In this document: piece after piece, positions 21,481 to 34,117 of the stretch | How the letters are laid out: each line of letters opens with the position of its first letter | Position numbering within the stretch: the first letter of the stretch is position 1 | Assembly: GCA_038503035.1 (NCBI GenBank) | Contig: JAVSML010000048.1 | Location: 62,001 to 126,000, forward strand | DNA from: Crocodylus rhombifer | Taxonomy: Eukaryota > Chordata > Crocodylia > Crocodylidae | Direction: 5' to 3' | DNA: 64,000 bases | The notes under the pieces: model-generated | What the model was told of the DNA's origin: nothing | Databases searched by the model: none | The model's input: the letters and a program-made list of their open reading frames with translations, nothing else | Translations under genes and position numbers: made by a program

Positions 21481-24055
21481 GTAAGGGTGCTTAGAGCTAG
21501 CTTAAAGAAATGAACACGGGAAACCGAGTTCAAACCCTGCTCAGAGCACATCTGCACCAAGCTAGTGCTTCACGTCAGTACTACACACACTGACCGACCG
21601 TGCCGCCGTGGGCTGGTCCAGTAATGACAAGTCCCTTATAAACATATTCGTAAAAGGAGGCGCTGGTGTGTTCGGCTCGAGGGCAAGAAATGTGAGCAGC
21701 GGGCAACGGACTTGATTCTGAGACCAGCATCGACCCACTATTCCTCGCCCATCGTGGACCCCAAGTGAGGTGCTGCTTGGAAGTCTGAGCAGCTGACTGT
21801 GTCCCCTGCTCCCCCAAATTACAGGTGCAAAACTGCAACCTGTGGCGACATGGGGAAGCTGGGCTCCACTCCCACCCATGAGCAAAAGATACTGGTGAAC
21901 CTGCTGGGGGTTAGTCCTCTTGCTGCTGATCCTGGGTCTGATTTATCGCTGGTCTGCACTCTTTATGGGCATGACAGGGAGAGGAGCGCTGTCTTTCCTG
22001 CACTTGTGGACCATACTAACCCTTATATAAAGACACACTTCCCTGCATCGGTCTGGCTCCTGTGCATGGATGAACACGTCCTGACTCCCTGTGTCTTGTC
22101 TGAATGAGGCCACAGTAACGGGAAATAAAAAGCAGAAGGCTTAAGTCAGACAGAAAGAACTATTCCTGCCTGCTGTGCCAGGTCAGCTTATGCAATTCAT
22201 CGCTGCAGAATGTCAGCAAGATAAAATGTAGTGGGATTCAAGGAGGGCTTAGACTGTTTTACAGTCGTGGACATTGGTGCCCTGCTAGCCAAGTCAAAGA
22301 CATGCAAGGAAAATAAAGCTTCGTGTTTCCCCTGAAGGCTGAACTGGCTCTCTGCAGATGTCAGGCAGAAATTTCCTTCCCTTTGTTAATGGATGGAGCC
22401 AATGGCCAGCTGCTGTTTCTCCCTTTCTTCGGAAATATGAAACAAAGCTTGCTGCAGTGGGGACAATGAGGGTAGAAACAGATGTCACCGGACGTGGCGC
22501 GTGGGCGAACATGCCAAGCAAATGGACATCCCTACCTTTTGTCTGCCACATCAGTGCTGTGACAAAAGACACTAATAATAACTCGTGTTGCTTTATGGCA
22601 GCTGATGTCTATTTGTTCTGTGGTGAAAGAGCTTGGGGGATAGGATCCTGCACACGCTGGGTGGGATCGGGCCCCTCAAGTCCCTGGAGCACCTGCCTGG
22701 CTTTCCTCACTTACAGGGATGCCCCAGGCAGCTCCAGGGGCACATCTCCACAAGCAGGAAAAGTCCACGCAGGTCCCAGCATGGAGGCAGAGGGCCTAGG
22801 GACTCCTGCTTGCCCGGCGCCTTCATACCGGGACCCGTGCTGACCCGTTTGTCACACAGAGGTGCAGGATGCATTCCCCTCGCCTGGGGACTCCCCGGTT
22901 CCCCATGCCTCCGCATGAAACACGGGTCAGCCCAGCACCTGACACGGGACAGCAAAGCACTGGGAAATCCCAAGGGAAGGGGAGCACATCGCCCCTTGTC
23001 CTGCATCAGGCAGGGGCCCTGATGAGCAACGCAGAGGGGTGTGTCGCCCACTAAAGCAGATCAGTTGTGGTGGGACGTGTCCCAGCACAGTGGATCCACT
23101 TTGGTTCAGCAGTGTCTGTTTTTACCCTGAGTTACAGCGGCCTGTGACGTCCCCTGCTGTGGTGAAACCCTGTGCCGTGCCACAGACACAGGAATAGGTC
23201 TTGAATCCCAGCTCCGTGAAGCACCAGCCTGCCTCCGTGAACCTGAAGCGGGGGAGTAGGGCGGTCTCAGTCAAAATGCTTAGTTTCAGCACAAGCGATA
23301 AACTGTGGGGGAAGAGACACTGCATAGCTGCTTCTGCAAAGTTTGAGAGGCCGGATAACACGGGCTCTCACCTTGACCAGATTTCCTGCCATGTTCCCGC
23401 TCGGGCTTAAATTTGGCACGGGGCTTTCCACCACTAACACTCGCCCTCCCCTCTGTCTGCGAATGGGCAAAGTTGGAGTTACTTAATAGCTGCAGCCAGC
23501 AAGCAACACGCTTGAATCAGCAAGAGGAAAGGGGAGTGAGCTGCGGTCACAACGGTTAGCAGCGTGGTGGTGCTGTCACCGCTGGCTGCGTAGCGGCGCG
23601 CTGCTGCCGTGGACAGAGTCTCGCTGTTGCTCTCTCTGGCTGCCAGACACTTTAAAAAAACATCGAATGCCCCCCAAATTTTTATTTGCAAAATCCTTCT
23701 CTCTTGGATTTCAAGATGGTGACCACGTCACCTGTTGCAAGGCAGGACGTGCTAGCAGGGGGATGCGAAAAGCTTTAGCTTCTTTCCACCGACAAGTTCT
23801 CTTCCCTTGCTCCAGTTAAAGTATTCATATTGACATTTGCTGACATTTCTCACTTGCAATTAGTGCTATGCACTCGATTTCCATCTCACTGGTACAAACG
23901 TGTTAAAACACTAAACCATAATGTATCCAAGAGGATGAAACCTACCCCTAAACACAGCAACTCCGAGAGGCTTAATTCAACCTGCTGCCCTTTGACTGTT
24001 GAAACTATAAAAGTGACCCTTGTTCAATACGGTCTAAATTCTTCCCGCCCAGGTG
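21481..24055. other. intergenic, no gene seen
   Basis: Nothing supported. Frames at 22294-23054 run on both strands over GC-rich DNA and lack splice context. Confidence 0.35.
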
Positions 24056-24126
24056 TGTTCATGGACCGTGGCCTATGTCCTTAGACCAACACGGTTACAA
24101 CCTACACCCCTGTTCATGGACCGTGG
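24056..24126 (+). mobile_element. 39-bp retroposon remnant with perfect 16-bp target duplication
   Basis: TGTTCATGGACCGTGG occurs at 24056-24071 and again, identically, at 24111-24126. Between them lie 39 bases ending AACCTACACCCC. On the other strand these 39 bases match the start of the copy at 15008 with about five differences over 36 positions. Both copies keep the same end against the duplication and differ in length, as expected from 5' truncation. This one is truncated to 39 bases. Confidence 0.8.
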
Positions 24127-25888
24127 GCATTATTTGCGCACTCATCTGCAAAACAAAATGACTGGATTGCAGGATTTAAAAATATAGACCTTTTCCCTCC
24201 CAGCAGCTCCTGTAAAAGCCATTTTTGCCTCCTGCTTCATATTAAAAGTTTGAGCCACACTGCATCTCGTAATATCCAATTTAATCATATTAGAGTATCA
24301 GTCAGAAAAGAGGATCCAGCAACTGTCTGAACCCTAAAGCCAAGAAAGTGGCACCGATTCTTAAGCAACTTAGGAAACTTGTGACTAAATGGGGGCTTGT
24401 GTCTCTTTTTATGATGGTCTTTTTAAAAAAGAAAATTGCTCATGCCTCCAACTGGAATGAATGGTATTAAAAGCCAGATGTCAGCTGTAAATTCTACGAG
24501 CAGAAGTTTCACCAGCAAAGCCAAAGGATTCAGGTCAGCAAGAACCAGCAAACTGTGGATGCAGTTAACATTACACATGAGCATGGTCAGACTGAGGCCA
24601 AGGAAGCCGTTCACACATGCACGTCTGCATGATCAGTGGTGTAAGTCGTGCTCTCAGCCTGGCCTTTCCAGGGCTTGACTGTGACACACTTGTGCTGCAA
24701 TCAGACACATTTGCAGTTTCTCTCTCTGCTGTCCTATCCCTGCGAATGGGCAAAGCATCCGTCTGGTACCTTCGTCAGAACTGCATTTATTTTTGAATAA
24801 TTAAAGCATTTAAGATAAAGGAGAGTCTTTGGTAGGAAACCATGCTGTGGAGATTGCCTGAGCTGGGTGTTTGCTTTTCTCTTTCAGAAATCTCTGAAGT
24901 GAAGACAGCTGCTTCGAAAATGACACATTTCAAACGAAGCCCTTGAGTATAAGGCATTTTTCTTGAGATGCTCTTTTTAATCTATATTATATCCTGGTAA
25001 AATTGATATGAACCAATTCTGATATAAGCTACCTGCTTCTTCTCATGCTGGTCTTCAATTTCTCCTGTGCAGTTTGTATTATACGTGCATTTTGTGGTGA
25101 ACGCCTGATGAACCTGAAGCTCATACTAAATCCAACTAAATACTACACATTGCAATGTGAGATGCAAGCATTCATTGTAAATAAAAGGGATTTGTAAAAA
25201 CCATCATCTCCCTTTTTAAAATAATTACAGCTTTTGTATATTGTATGTACACACACACACACACACACACACGTGAACACCTGTATTACAGGGACACCAA
25301 AATAATCTTTCCTGAGATGATTTGGTGGCCTAGGTGGTGTGTTGCATGGGAGAACAGATGTAATCTACCTGCTCCCAATCTAACACCGATCATTACTTGA
25401 GCACTGAATCAGTAAAGCATTTAAGCACATTTAAATCTCACTGGCTTCAACATGGGGATTCAAATAAACAGAGCTCTAAACTCATGGACATTTGGCTGAC
25501 CACAGCTAATCAATCTAGCGGACAGCTCAAGAGCAGGGGTGATGCGATTTATGTCAACTCCTCTTTACAGAACTCAGTTACAAGGTGGCAGAGGGGAAAA
25601 CACAGAGCTGCTCAAAACCTGGAATTGCCCGTTCCACCAGCAATTCTGACACTTTGGAAACAGAAATGAAGAAGCATTTTCAAAATGATCTGTGCAGCCA
25701 CTTCCAAAATGTCATGTCATTAACATTTGCAGTTTCCTTTCAAAGCAAAGTTTATGTTTTAAAGCTGATGTTGTCTGTCGGTTCACATGGCAGAAATGCT
25801 GGTGCACCATGAACCGTCAAGTCTCGTCATGAAGACAGGCCACGTGATGGACCGACAGGTCACCCACAAGACTAGTCAAGTGCATACT
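24127..25888. other. intergenic, no gene seen; (AC)n at 25249-25272
   Basis: No gene seen. A 12-unit AC microsatellite lies at 25249-25272. The 80-residue frame at 24436-24678 shows no recognisable feature. Confidence 0.4.
25249..25272. repeat. (AC)12 microsatellite
   Basis: Twelve uninterrupted AC units. Confidence 0.95.
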
Positions 25889-26078
25889 CAGTATTGCCAA
25901 CTCTCAGGATTGTTTGGTGTTGTTCTTAAAGTCTGTGCTTGGGGAATGTGGAAAACTTTGGGGTTTTTTTTATATATGTTTATATTTACATACATATCTA
26001 CAAGCAAGAGCGAAGTTTTTCACATTCCCGAAGCACAGACTTTAAGAACACCAAAAATCACGAGAGTTGGCAATACTG
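25889..26078. mobile_element. 190-bp palindromic MITE
   Basis: The ends are perfect 17-bp inverted repeats: CAGTATTGCCAACTCTC at 25889 and its complement ending at 26078. The arms continue pairing for about 65 bases with few mismatches (the word TCTTAAAGTCTGTGCTT at left is matched at right), around an AT-rich middle. CAG ends suit hAT-derived elements. No target duplication is evident. Confidence 0.8.
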
Positions 26079-29000
26079 ATATTTCTACTCAGTTGCATTG
26101 TTTAAACCACAAAGGGCAGCTGTTCTCCGTGCTACTCGAAACATTTTATCTTATTTTCTAGGTCTAAGCATCTCCTGTTCGAGATACCGATGCTTTACAA
26201 ATAAATAACAATATGCCCCGAGCCTCTGGGCAGTTAGGTGCCTAGCCCGCCCTGAGGGGAATGACTTGCCAACATCCTTTTGAGGATCTGAGTTACCAGA
26301 TAGAGGTGAAGCCACATTTACTATCCTAGAAAAATGGTTGCAAGCAAATATAATATGGAATGATTGCAGGAAGAACGCAAAAAAAAAGCAGCTTTTCAAT
26401 ACATAATGCACTGCACTGCTTCTCCCCGGAGGGGGAGGATGAAAGAACAAACAACACATGGCAGATTTTAATCAGGCTGCTTAATGCACTACTCAACGGT
26501 GCTCAGCTGAGACTAGTAGTCTGCACCCTACTCCCGTTACTGCTTTTACTCCTGTTGGACACTCGGCAATCCCAGCCTCTGTGTTTTATCCCCCCGCTCC
26601 TTTGATGCCCTGCCTCTGAGGCTGAAGGGTTTGCCGGCATCATAAGGAGGTCTAGTGGCCTGAGCCAGCATCTTCAGAAGTGCAACTTAAGATTTCTTCA
26701 TCAGGTCATAGCCTCGTGGCCTCAGTTTTCCTCCCTGTAAAATGGAAGCAACTCTCTCTTAGGGTAGTTTATGGATTCTGATAAGATCTGCAGCATCTCT
26801 TCAAATCAAAGTTCCCTACAGAGCAATGTAACCATTAGTGCTAATAGGCAACACTCAGCAAACTAAAAGCCACTGAAGTGGTTGCACTAGCATGCAATGA
26901 TCTATGTAGCATGCAAGCATTTGCACATTGCAGCACTGTCTTTATGGCTCATACTCTTCTTACCAGGGTTGAGTGTGGGGGGTGTTTTTGGTTTTTTTTA
27001 CCCCTTTGACTATTTCTGATAACACATGACTAATAGGAACGTAATAACCACCAGCCTGTGCAAACTTACTGAAAATGTTGTAATGAGAAACTAAACCCCC
27101 CTCACCCTTCTCCCAAAGGCAGCAAGTTCACACGGTTCAATCACAAGTACACACTGAAGATTGCCAGCTGGCTGCAAAATACAACTATAGGCCTTTAAAG
27201 GAAACTTAAGTGCCGAACTCCAAAGCTGAAATCCTGAAAACCCCTTTTGGAGCCCATTTTGCAGTGCCTGAGACATCCCTGTAACTAGCTGTTATTTACC
27301 TTTTTCCCTTTGGCAGTTATTTCTAGTTCAGTACTAAGAGCTGGTTTGGTGCGAGCTCTCTCTTATAACGTTATAACGCCAGGGAGAAAGTCAAGTTTGT
27401 AGCTCCTTCCATGCCCACTCGTAAAACCAGTGGGTTCTCTTTATCATGGACCTTCAAGGGGGAGGCAGGAAAGGATTGCAGCACTGCAGGGGTGGAAGTT
27501 TGGGGCCTTTTTCAGGGGAATGGAGTTACCCAAAGATAGTCTTTCCCGGACTTGCATAAGGGAAGGACATTCTGGCATCTACTTTTGAATTTTCCTGGGA
27601 TTTCTACTTTCCTGGCCACGTTATTAAATAGACAGTGACCATCACAAACCAGCAAATCAAGCCACGAGCATTTGTGTGTCTTTATAGCATGTTAAAATCT
27701 AGCTGAACATTGAATGGAAAGATACAGTGCATAATTTGAGCATTGAGGAAACAAAGGAGAAAACGGATATGGAAAGGGGAACAAGTCTGCTTAGTTTATC
27801 TACCATGAGGTAAAAGATATGCATCTTTCTCTAAATTATAGAGCTGGAAAACCCATGAATCAGCAGTAACCGAGGAAGTTTAACCGTCTGAAGTGTTAAC
27901 CATACCAATATAGGTGCTAAACCTAAAGAATGCTTGCCAAGGAAAAAAAATATATTAGTTTCATAGTTTAGAAACGTCCCATTCATATCTAAAATGTCTG
28001 GCTCCATTATATAAACTACTGGAATTTGTATTTCTGAGATTTCAGTAGAAAAATAGTCCATGAATGCAAACAGAGGCTACAAGCTGTCCTAGGGGGTGAG
28101 CTGGGTGGATGGGAGAGCAAAGTTAAATGAGAACTACACCTAGCTTGAAAGAAGCATCTATATAATGTGAAGCAGATTTCAGAAGCTAAATAAAACATGG
28201 CTGATGCTACTGCACAAAAGGGAGAGTTACAAGAACCAGGACTCCAGGGGGGGATGTTAATTTCTGATGTTCCCGTCTGGTATCGATAGACAGTGCCGGA
28301 GCTGCTTTTCAGGTGTGAGAAAGTTTCTGCTCAGTCATTACCATCACCATGCCCTGTTCTACAAGAGCAGTGCCTTGTCCAAGTTCTCAGTCAGGCACCT
28401 ACCTTAACATCATTCCCTCAGGTATATCAGCTACATAAAGTGCTCCTAAGTACCTGATCTACAACCTTGAATAGTGTTTCTGTGCATTTATACAGTTGCA
28501 AAATTTCACCCCAGAGACAGTGTCTGCATCTCATTGCTAGACAAAGCGATCCCTCTGTTGCATTTATGCATCACTTAGCCACAGTTGCAAAGCGTGGTGG
28601 CATTTTGCATGGAGAAAGAGGATATTTTAAAGCCGATGAAATGGATTGGGGACTATTAAATAAAGTGGAGGGAGAAGGGGGGAAGGTTTTCACGTCTCCT
28701 GACCAGCGTTTGGTTTAGGTACTGCAGGCATAAAACGATAAGTAGCTGGCAAATACAGCAAAACACTTACAACAAAGGTAATGTATCATAATGTATTCTT
28801 CTTTCAGACCTGGTCTCTTGGAAGCTGACAGGTAGAGGGACTAATCAAGATGAAATGATTCATAACAACTGATAACCTCTAGCTTTGAACGCAGATACCC
28901 ACAGTGCATGCAGGTGGAAGTGTCAGTCTGAAGCGGGTTGCAAGGAAAGGAGATATCCCCGCATTTAAAAGCCCATCGAGGCTCTGCACAAGACAACAGG

Positions 29001-30476
29001 CTGCACCCTGTCTAGGAAGCAACTGAAAATAAATAATATGCTGCTAAAATGGAATCATCACTGCTAAAACAGTGCTAACTGCGCCCATCCTCTAAGGGAG
29101 GGAGGAAGGAAGATATTTCCATACAAGGACTTTTGGCTGTGGGAAGGCCAAGGGGTGCTCTCCTGGTCCAAAGCTAGGCAACACAGATGCCACCCTGCTG
29201 CAAATGGTTGAAATGCTTCTGCAAAATCACAATGTGCAATATGATGCATGACTGAGTGGCAGTGCTGGTTGCTTGCAGACCTAAGAAATAAAGGATGGAT
29301 GCATGTGCACACGCAAGCACACACACAGACATGCAGTCTTGGTGCAGAGGGCCACCTTCCACGAGCTCCAGCCCCCGCGGCCACAGCTCACGGCGCTTCC
29401 CACGTCCTTAGAGCCCCTGTAGCAATCAGCCTGTGGGTGCCTTGCCTCTCCGTCTGTGGCTGGCTCAGTTTGGGGTGGGGAGCGGGGTGTTAGAGACAGG
29501 AAGTGGCTTGCAGGAGCTAGAAGTCATGAACAGGGAATGTGGGATAGCTGTTGGCACCCAGGCCACTGCCAAGCAGGGGCATCAAGCACAGGGCTTTCAC
29601 TGTGGCCGGGCAGCGGGTATGGGCTTAAGGTCACAGACGGGCACTGAGCAGTGCACACCTGTGGTACTGAGGGAAGCCTGCCCTGAGGACCAGCCAATCA
29701 GGGCTGCTGCAAGGCACAGGTAGCGCTGCTCCCCTGCCCAGGCACATGTACCTGCCGGCGTGCAAACGATGCCAGGTTGCTGGGGAGTGCAGGAAGCCCC
29801 AGGGGCCCAGCAGCTGTGTGAGCCATGGGTCATTCTGCCATTGTGCCCCACAGCCTGGGAGAGGGAGAAGGAAACCCTCTACCACCATCGGGCCTTGAAA
29901 AAAGGGGGAGGAGGAAAAGCCCACGACGAACCAGAACTGATACGGGGTCAAGGGCCAGGTGGACTTGACGGCAGACTGGGGGTCTTGGAGGGGGAAAACA
30001 AAGGTGGGTGCGCAGCCAGTAGCCAGCCGGGCACACGTGGGGAGATAACAGGTACCCCCCACCCCAGAGCGAACGGCAGTGGGCTCCGAGCCAGGCTGAC
30101 TCAAGCCCCCACCAAAACTCCTGGAAACGCTGCCTCTAAGGCCCAATGTCGGGGTTCAGTTTCACTGACATTGTGATGGTGACTTACAGTTCCCTGCTCC
30201 ACTAAAAAAGAGGTGAAATGCTTTCAGCCTCTAAAGTGGTTAGGAGCTGAGAAGCAGAGCAAAACATAGGCACTGCACAAAGGCTTCTCTTGCCAAAAGC
30301 ATACTTTACTGTGTCTGGTGGGGCTGCCGCTCTCTCCGCTATTTTAAATATCAGCAAAACAATGCTCCAGGGAGCTGTAAACAGCAACCCAGCACTTTGG
30401 CAGAGTGAGGCAACCTGTAAGCTGAAGCTTTAAATGCTCAAGAAAATCCCAGGGTGCAACAAGATCTGTTGAAAGG
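26079..30476. other. intergenic, no gene seen
   Basis: No gene seen. A MIR core fragment lies at 26718-26775. The frames at 29431-30176 overlap on both strands in GC-rich DNA and are not called. Confidence 0.35.
26718..26775 (+). repeat. MIR core fragment
   Basis: CCTCAGTTTTCCTCCCTGTAAAATGGAAGC matches the conserved MIR core and its following AAATGG word in 20-base pieces (CCTCAGTTTTCC, CTGTAAAATGG). Confidence 0.6.
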
Positions 30477-30575
30477 GTTTCATAGATTTCACAGACATCA
30501 GGGCTGGAAGGGACCTCGGGAGATCAGCGAGTCCAGCCCCCTGCCCAAAGGGCAGGAAGTCAGCTGGGGTCATAG
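30477..30575 (-). mobile_element. CR1 LINE 3' tail
   Basis: Read on the - strand: GGGCAGGGGGCTGGACTCG, GATCTCCCGAGGTCCCTTCC, AGCCCTGATGTCTGTGAAAT, TCTATGAAA. It is the same CR1 subfamily as the tail at 55110-55178. Only about 100 bases remain. Confidence 0.85.
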
Positions 30576-33500
30576 GATCATAGGGTTGGTAGTCTTCAAC
30601 TACAGAAAAGACCTGTAGAGATCTGAAGCCAAGTTTTTATGCATTTGTGGTAGAAGTGAAGACCCCAGTGCAGCATAGCTTGTGTTCCTTGCTTCTGCTC
30701 TTTCTTGTAAGCAGGACCCTGCTCTGGCTGTGTGCTTTTTATGTTTAAATCCTTTTCTATTACATCAACAAGCTTCTCTTCCACACTGTCCGCGCATCTC
30801 TGACTCTAGTCTCTGAAGATCGCAGCACATACAAAGAAAGACCACAGGCGTCTTCAGTTGTGAAGACTCAGAGATCATTATTGACTGTAAAACACATTAA
30901 AGTGCTCTCTCTCCCTCTAGCCTGTGGCTGCCTGAGACAAGGTATTAACACAAACTACGCCCCCCCGCCAGTAAAAGTGCCAAGATTCCCAGCTTTTTTT
31001 ATATACGGACCAGCCCACATTAGTAAGTAACACATGTTAATAAACATAAAGTGCATTTTATACTCTGCTGGTAACTAGGCTGCCCCGAACCTGTTATGCA
31101 TCCTGATCCCTGTGTTCCTATTTCTTATCATACAAGTGTTGCACCCTCCCACGCTCGATGTACCTGGCTCTCCTCCTTGACGAGTATTGCGCATCTCGTC
31201 TCGTTCTGTTATCTTGTACCAGCTTTGGGTATGCACGTCCCAGCTGAAGCTTGTCTAAACAGCTCATACATTGGTCGCTGCTCCAGTGAAGCCTGCTTTG
31301 GCCAATGCTTTAGCAAAGCCCTGACGAGAGTAGGAAGTGTGTTGACCAATGCTTGCTCTAACTACTGCGCCAGCACGATATAACCTGTGTTTGTAGAGCT
31401 TGTTTTCGAGGTTCTAGCATCTCTGAATTCCCACCACCTAGAGGACTACCCAGTGCATCTTCCTGAACAAGGCAAAAAGGTTTAATTGAAGGGAGAACGC
31501 TGGATCTTGCAAGTCTAAAAAAAGAATGTATAATCCTGAGCTTCGGCTAAAGCAGATGAATGGTAAAAGATCATGGACATTAATGGGACCGGGCTAGGAT
31601 TTGAGCCTACACACCAATCCAAAAGCTTCAGGGTTGGGCCGTGCTGCGCATATTCGATGGGTTTATGGAACGATTGCTGGAGTATGGCAATGCTGGCTGC
31701 TTTGGCTTTTCTACTGTGGCCATTATTTTATTATTTTGAAATGTAAAAGAAGTCTACAGAGCCACGTGAAGAATGGAACATCTTAATATGCAATTTGGTG
31801 TGGCACTGAGCCCACAAAAACTGGCTGCTGGGTTTTGGGCAACGAGAAAGGGAAGATCCTCTTTTAAGATGGCACTGCATTTTCATAATGTGACTCATGA
31901 ATTTATTTCTTTTGTATTACTGAAGGCAACACCAAAATGTACGTCCAGCATTCTTGTGGTGACACACATGCTGCTGAGCACAAAGGCAGGACATAAGCCA
32001 TCCATGCTAGGGCATCAGAGAGTTAGTAGGGGAGTGAATGAGCAGTTGTCAAACAAAACCCTGAGCAAAGTAGACAGCTAGAACAGTTTTCCTGCAGCGA
32101 TTTTTGTGATTTTATACTTGGCCCAGCCAGCCCTCTGAACTTCTGCTCAACGGTGAGTCAGCAGCGTGAAGATTTTTTTGTTGGGTTTTTTTCACTTGTC
32201 AAAGCAAAACTCTAGACTATGGACTTCAAAGGGCTTTGGATCAGGACTGTGCTGTGAAACATTTCCAGGATTTGCAGAATGAATCTGTAGCAAATGCAGC
32301 TTGCCAGAAAAGGGTTCTTCACTTGACAAGTTTATTTTTCCCTCACCAGCCGTCTCAATGTAAATACATTGCGTGTAGCAGCCAAGTACAACCCCTTGCT
32401 TTGGTGCAAGTGCACCTGCTAATCTAATGGTTGAGCTGGAGCATGGATGATGCTTATTAGTTGCTTAGGCACATGTTATTTGAAATCTGTCTCAAGTATT
32501 GTCGGGTAGGCCACGCTTAAATTAGAATGATACAGAAAATGAAATTTCAGCCTATGGCAGCTGTCTCACTCATACACACCACGAATAACAGGTCATTACT
32601 TTTTCATGAGTTTCCTAAGTAGGAAGGCTGCAGCTCTCAGTTTGTTACAGTGGGAGCAGTACCAGCACTATTGTATTACATGCCAATTATGTTGGCAACT
32701 ACGCATGACAGTTGTTACAGCCACATACAGTGGTTTAAAAACCATTTAGAGCTCACAGGAGTCTTTGGTTTTCTACAGGCAAGGTCAGACTCCTCTCTGC
32801 TCTCCTGGACACAGTGCTAAACACCGAAAGGAAGCTCATGACCTCTCTTCCCCAAGTCATCAGGCCCTAGACTCTCCCTGCTCCTTTCCCCACTGGACTT
32901 TCATTATCTTTCTCCATCCCTTGGGGACTTAAATCTTCCATGACACACATACTGAAGTGGAATGACTCCAGAACCAAGAGCAGTCTCATTTTCTGGATTC
33001 ATTCCTCCATGCTCCAGTATGTTCTCCTATGGGTCTGAATACCATCCCTGCAAGAACTGTAGAAATCAGTTATGTGACATTAACACATCTGAAACTTGTT
33101 TAATGTATTTTTAGATGTTTCTAAACCAATTTTGGGGTCTGAAGTAAAGAATGGGAGCCAGCAAAGAGCCAGGTCTCTTTAGACACAAGTATATAGCAGG
33201 GAAACTGAGTCATGCTAAGGCTCTTAGCAAGGGTCCAGGCCTTCTTGGAACTAAGCAATAAAACTGAACAGAGTGCCTTACAAGGCACTGGAAGAAGTAA
33301 GTGCTGTATTTGGAGTATTATAGGTGAACAATGTATAGCACTTTCCCTCTAAGGAAAGATAACCAAAAGTAGGATAGGCTCGGTGTACTATGGGAGGCCT
33401 TTATGCCAAGGGATCGGACAATTATTAGTATGAAACTATAAAATTAGTTAATACAAAGCAATGTGTACAAGCATGCAGTGGTTCTGGGAAGACAGACACA

Positions 33501-33960
33501 GGTGCTGCACCCTGCACTGGACTATGGAAGATCCCAAACATCACGCTCCCAGCGGAAGACCCGAAGCCCAGTACCCCCAATGATTACTGCTGAGAAAAAG
33601 AATCGATAGATTTGTCAGGTCGTATTACAAGAAGGAAACCTGTAATATTTTCTAGGGGTTACTAATAAAGTTTACTTTATACCATATTGGATGAGGGGCT
33701 ATGTCAATCCCTGGGGGTCTCTGGCAAAAAGAATCCTATTGGTAATAAAGTGCACCGATCATTGGTAATTTAAAGACCACAAATTTGAAAACCACTAGCC
33801 TAATCTTTAGACACTATTGCCTAATCTCGCCCTATACTGGAAATACATTTAAAATATGTTTTTCCATTAAATGAACACTGGATAAAAATAAAATATTCTA
33901 CTTTACCGTATTTGACATTTCCACAGCTGTACATTTAGAATCGGATGCTACTACATTCAT
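30576..33960. other. intergenic, no gene seen
   Basis: No exon or clear repeat supported. This is the upstream flank of the chemokine gene; I could not identify a convincing NF-kB or interferon element by eye. Confidence 0.35.
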
Positions 33961-33964
33961 AACG

Positions 33965-33972
33965 TATTTAAG
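33965..33972 (+). promoter_or_regulatory. TATA-like box of the chemokine gene
   Basis: TATTTAAG lies about 90-100 bases upstream of the preferred ATG. A start site 25-30 bases downstream would fall near 33995, which makes the in-frame ATG at 33997 an unlikely start and favours 34063. Confidence 0.4.
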
Positions 33973-34062
33973 CTACTGGCTCTGTGGTCTACCAGCATGA
34001 GCTTTAGATTTGTCAACACAATGAGTCTTACCCAGAAGAGGAAGAAAGATCTCACAGAAGGG

Positions 34063-34117
34063 ATGGCGTGCAAGCTAATTGTTATACTTGCATTCATCAC
34101 TCTAACTGCTTCATACA
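34063..34117 (+). CDS. chemokine exon 1, signal peptide
   Basis: Encodes the hydrophobic signal peptide (18 codons plus one base) and ends at the donor ACA|GTAAGT. Context of the ATG is GGGATGG. Confidence 0.85.

Noticed and set aside
22358..23051. Frames of 161, 129 and 114 codons
   Set aside because: They overlap on opposite strands, lack recognisable composition or splice context, and look like chance.
23455..24750. A shared 16-mer (CTGCGAATGGGCAAAG) at about 23458 and 24736
   Set aside because: No similarity continues outside it, and one such coincidence is expected by chance in 64 kb.
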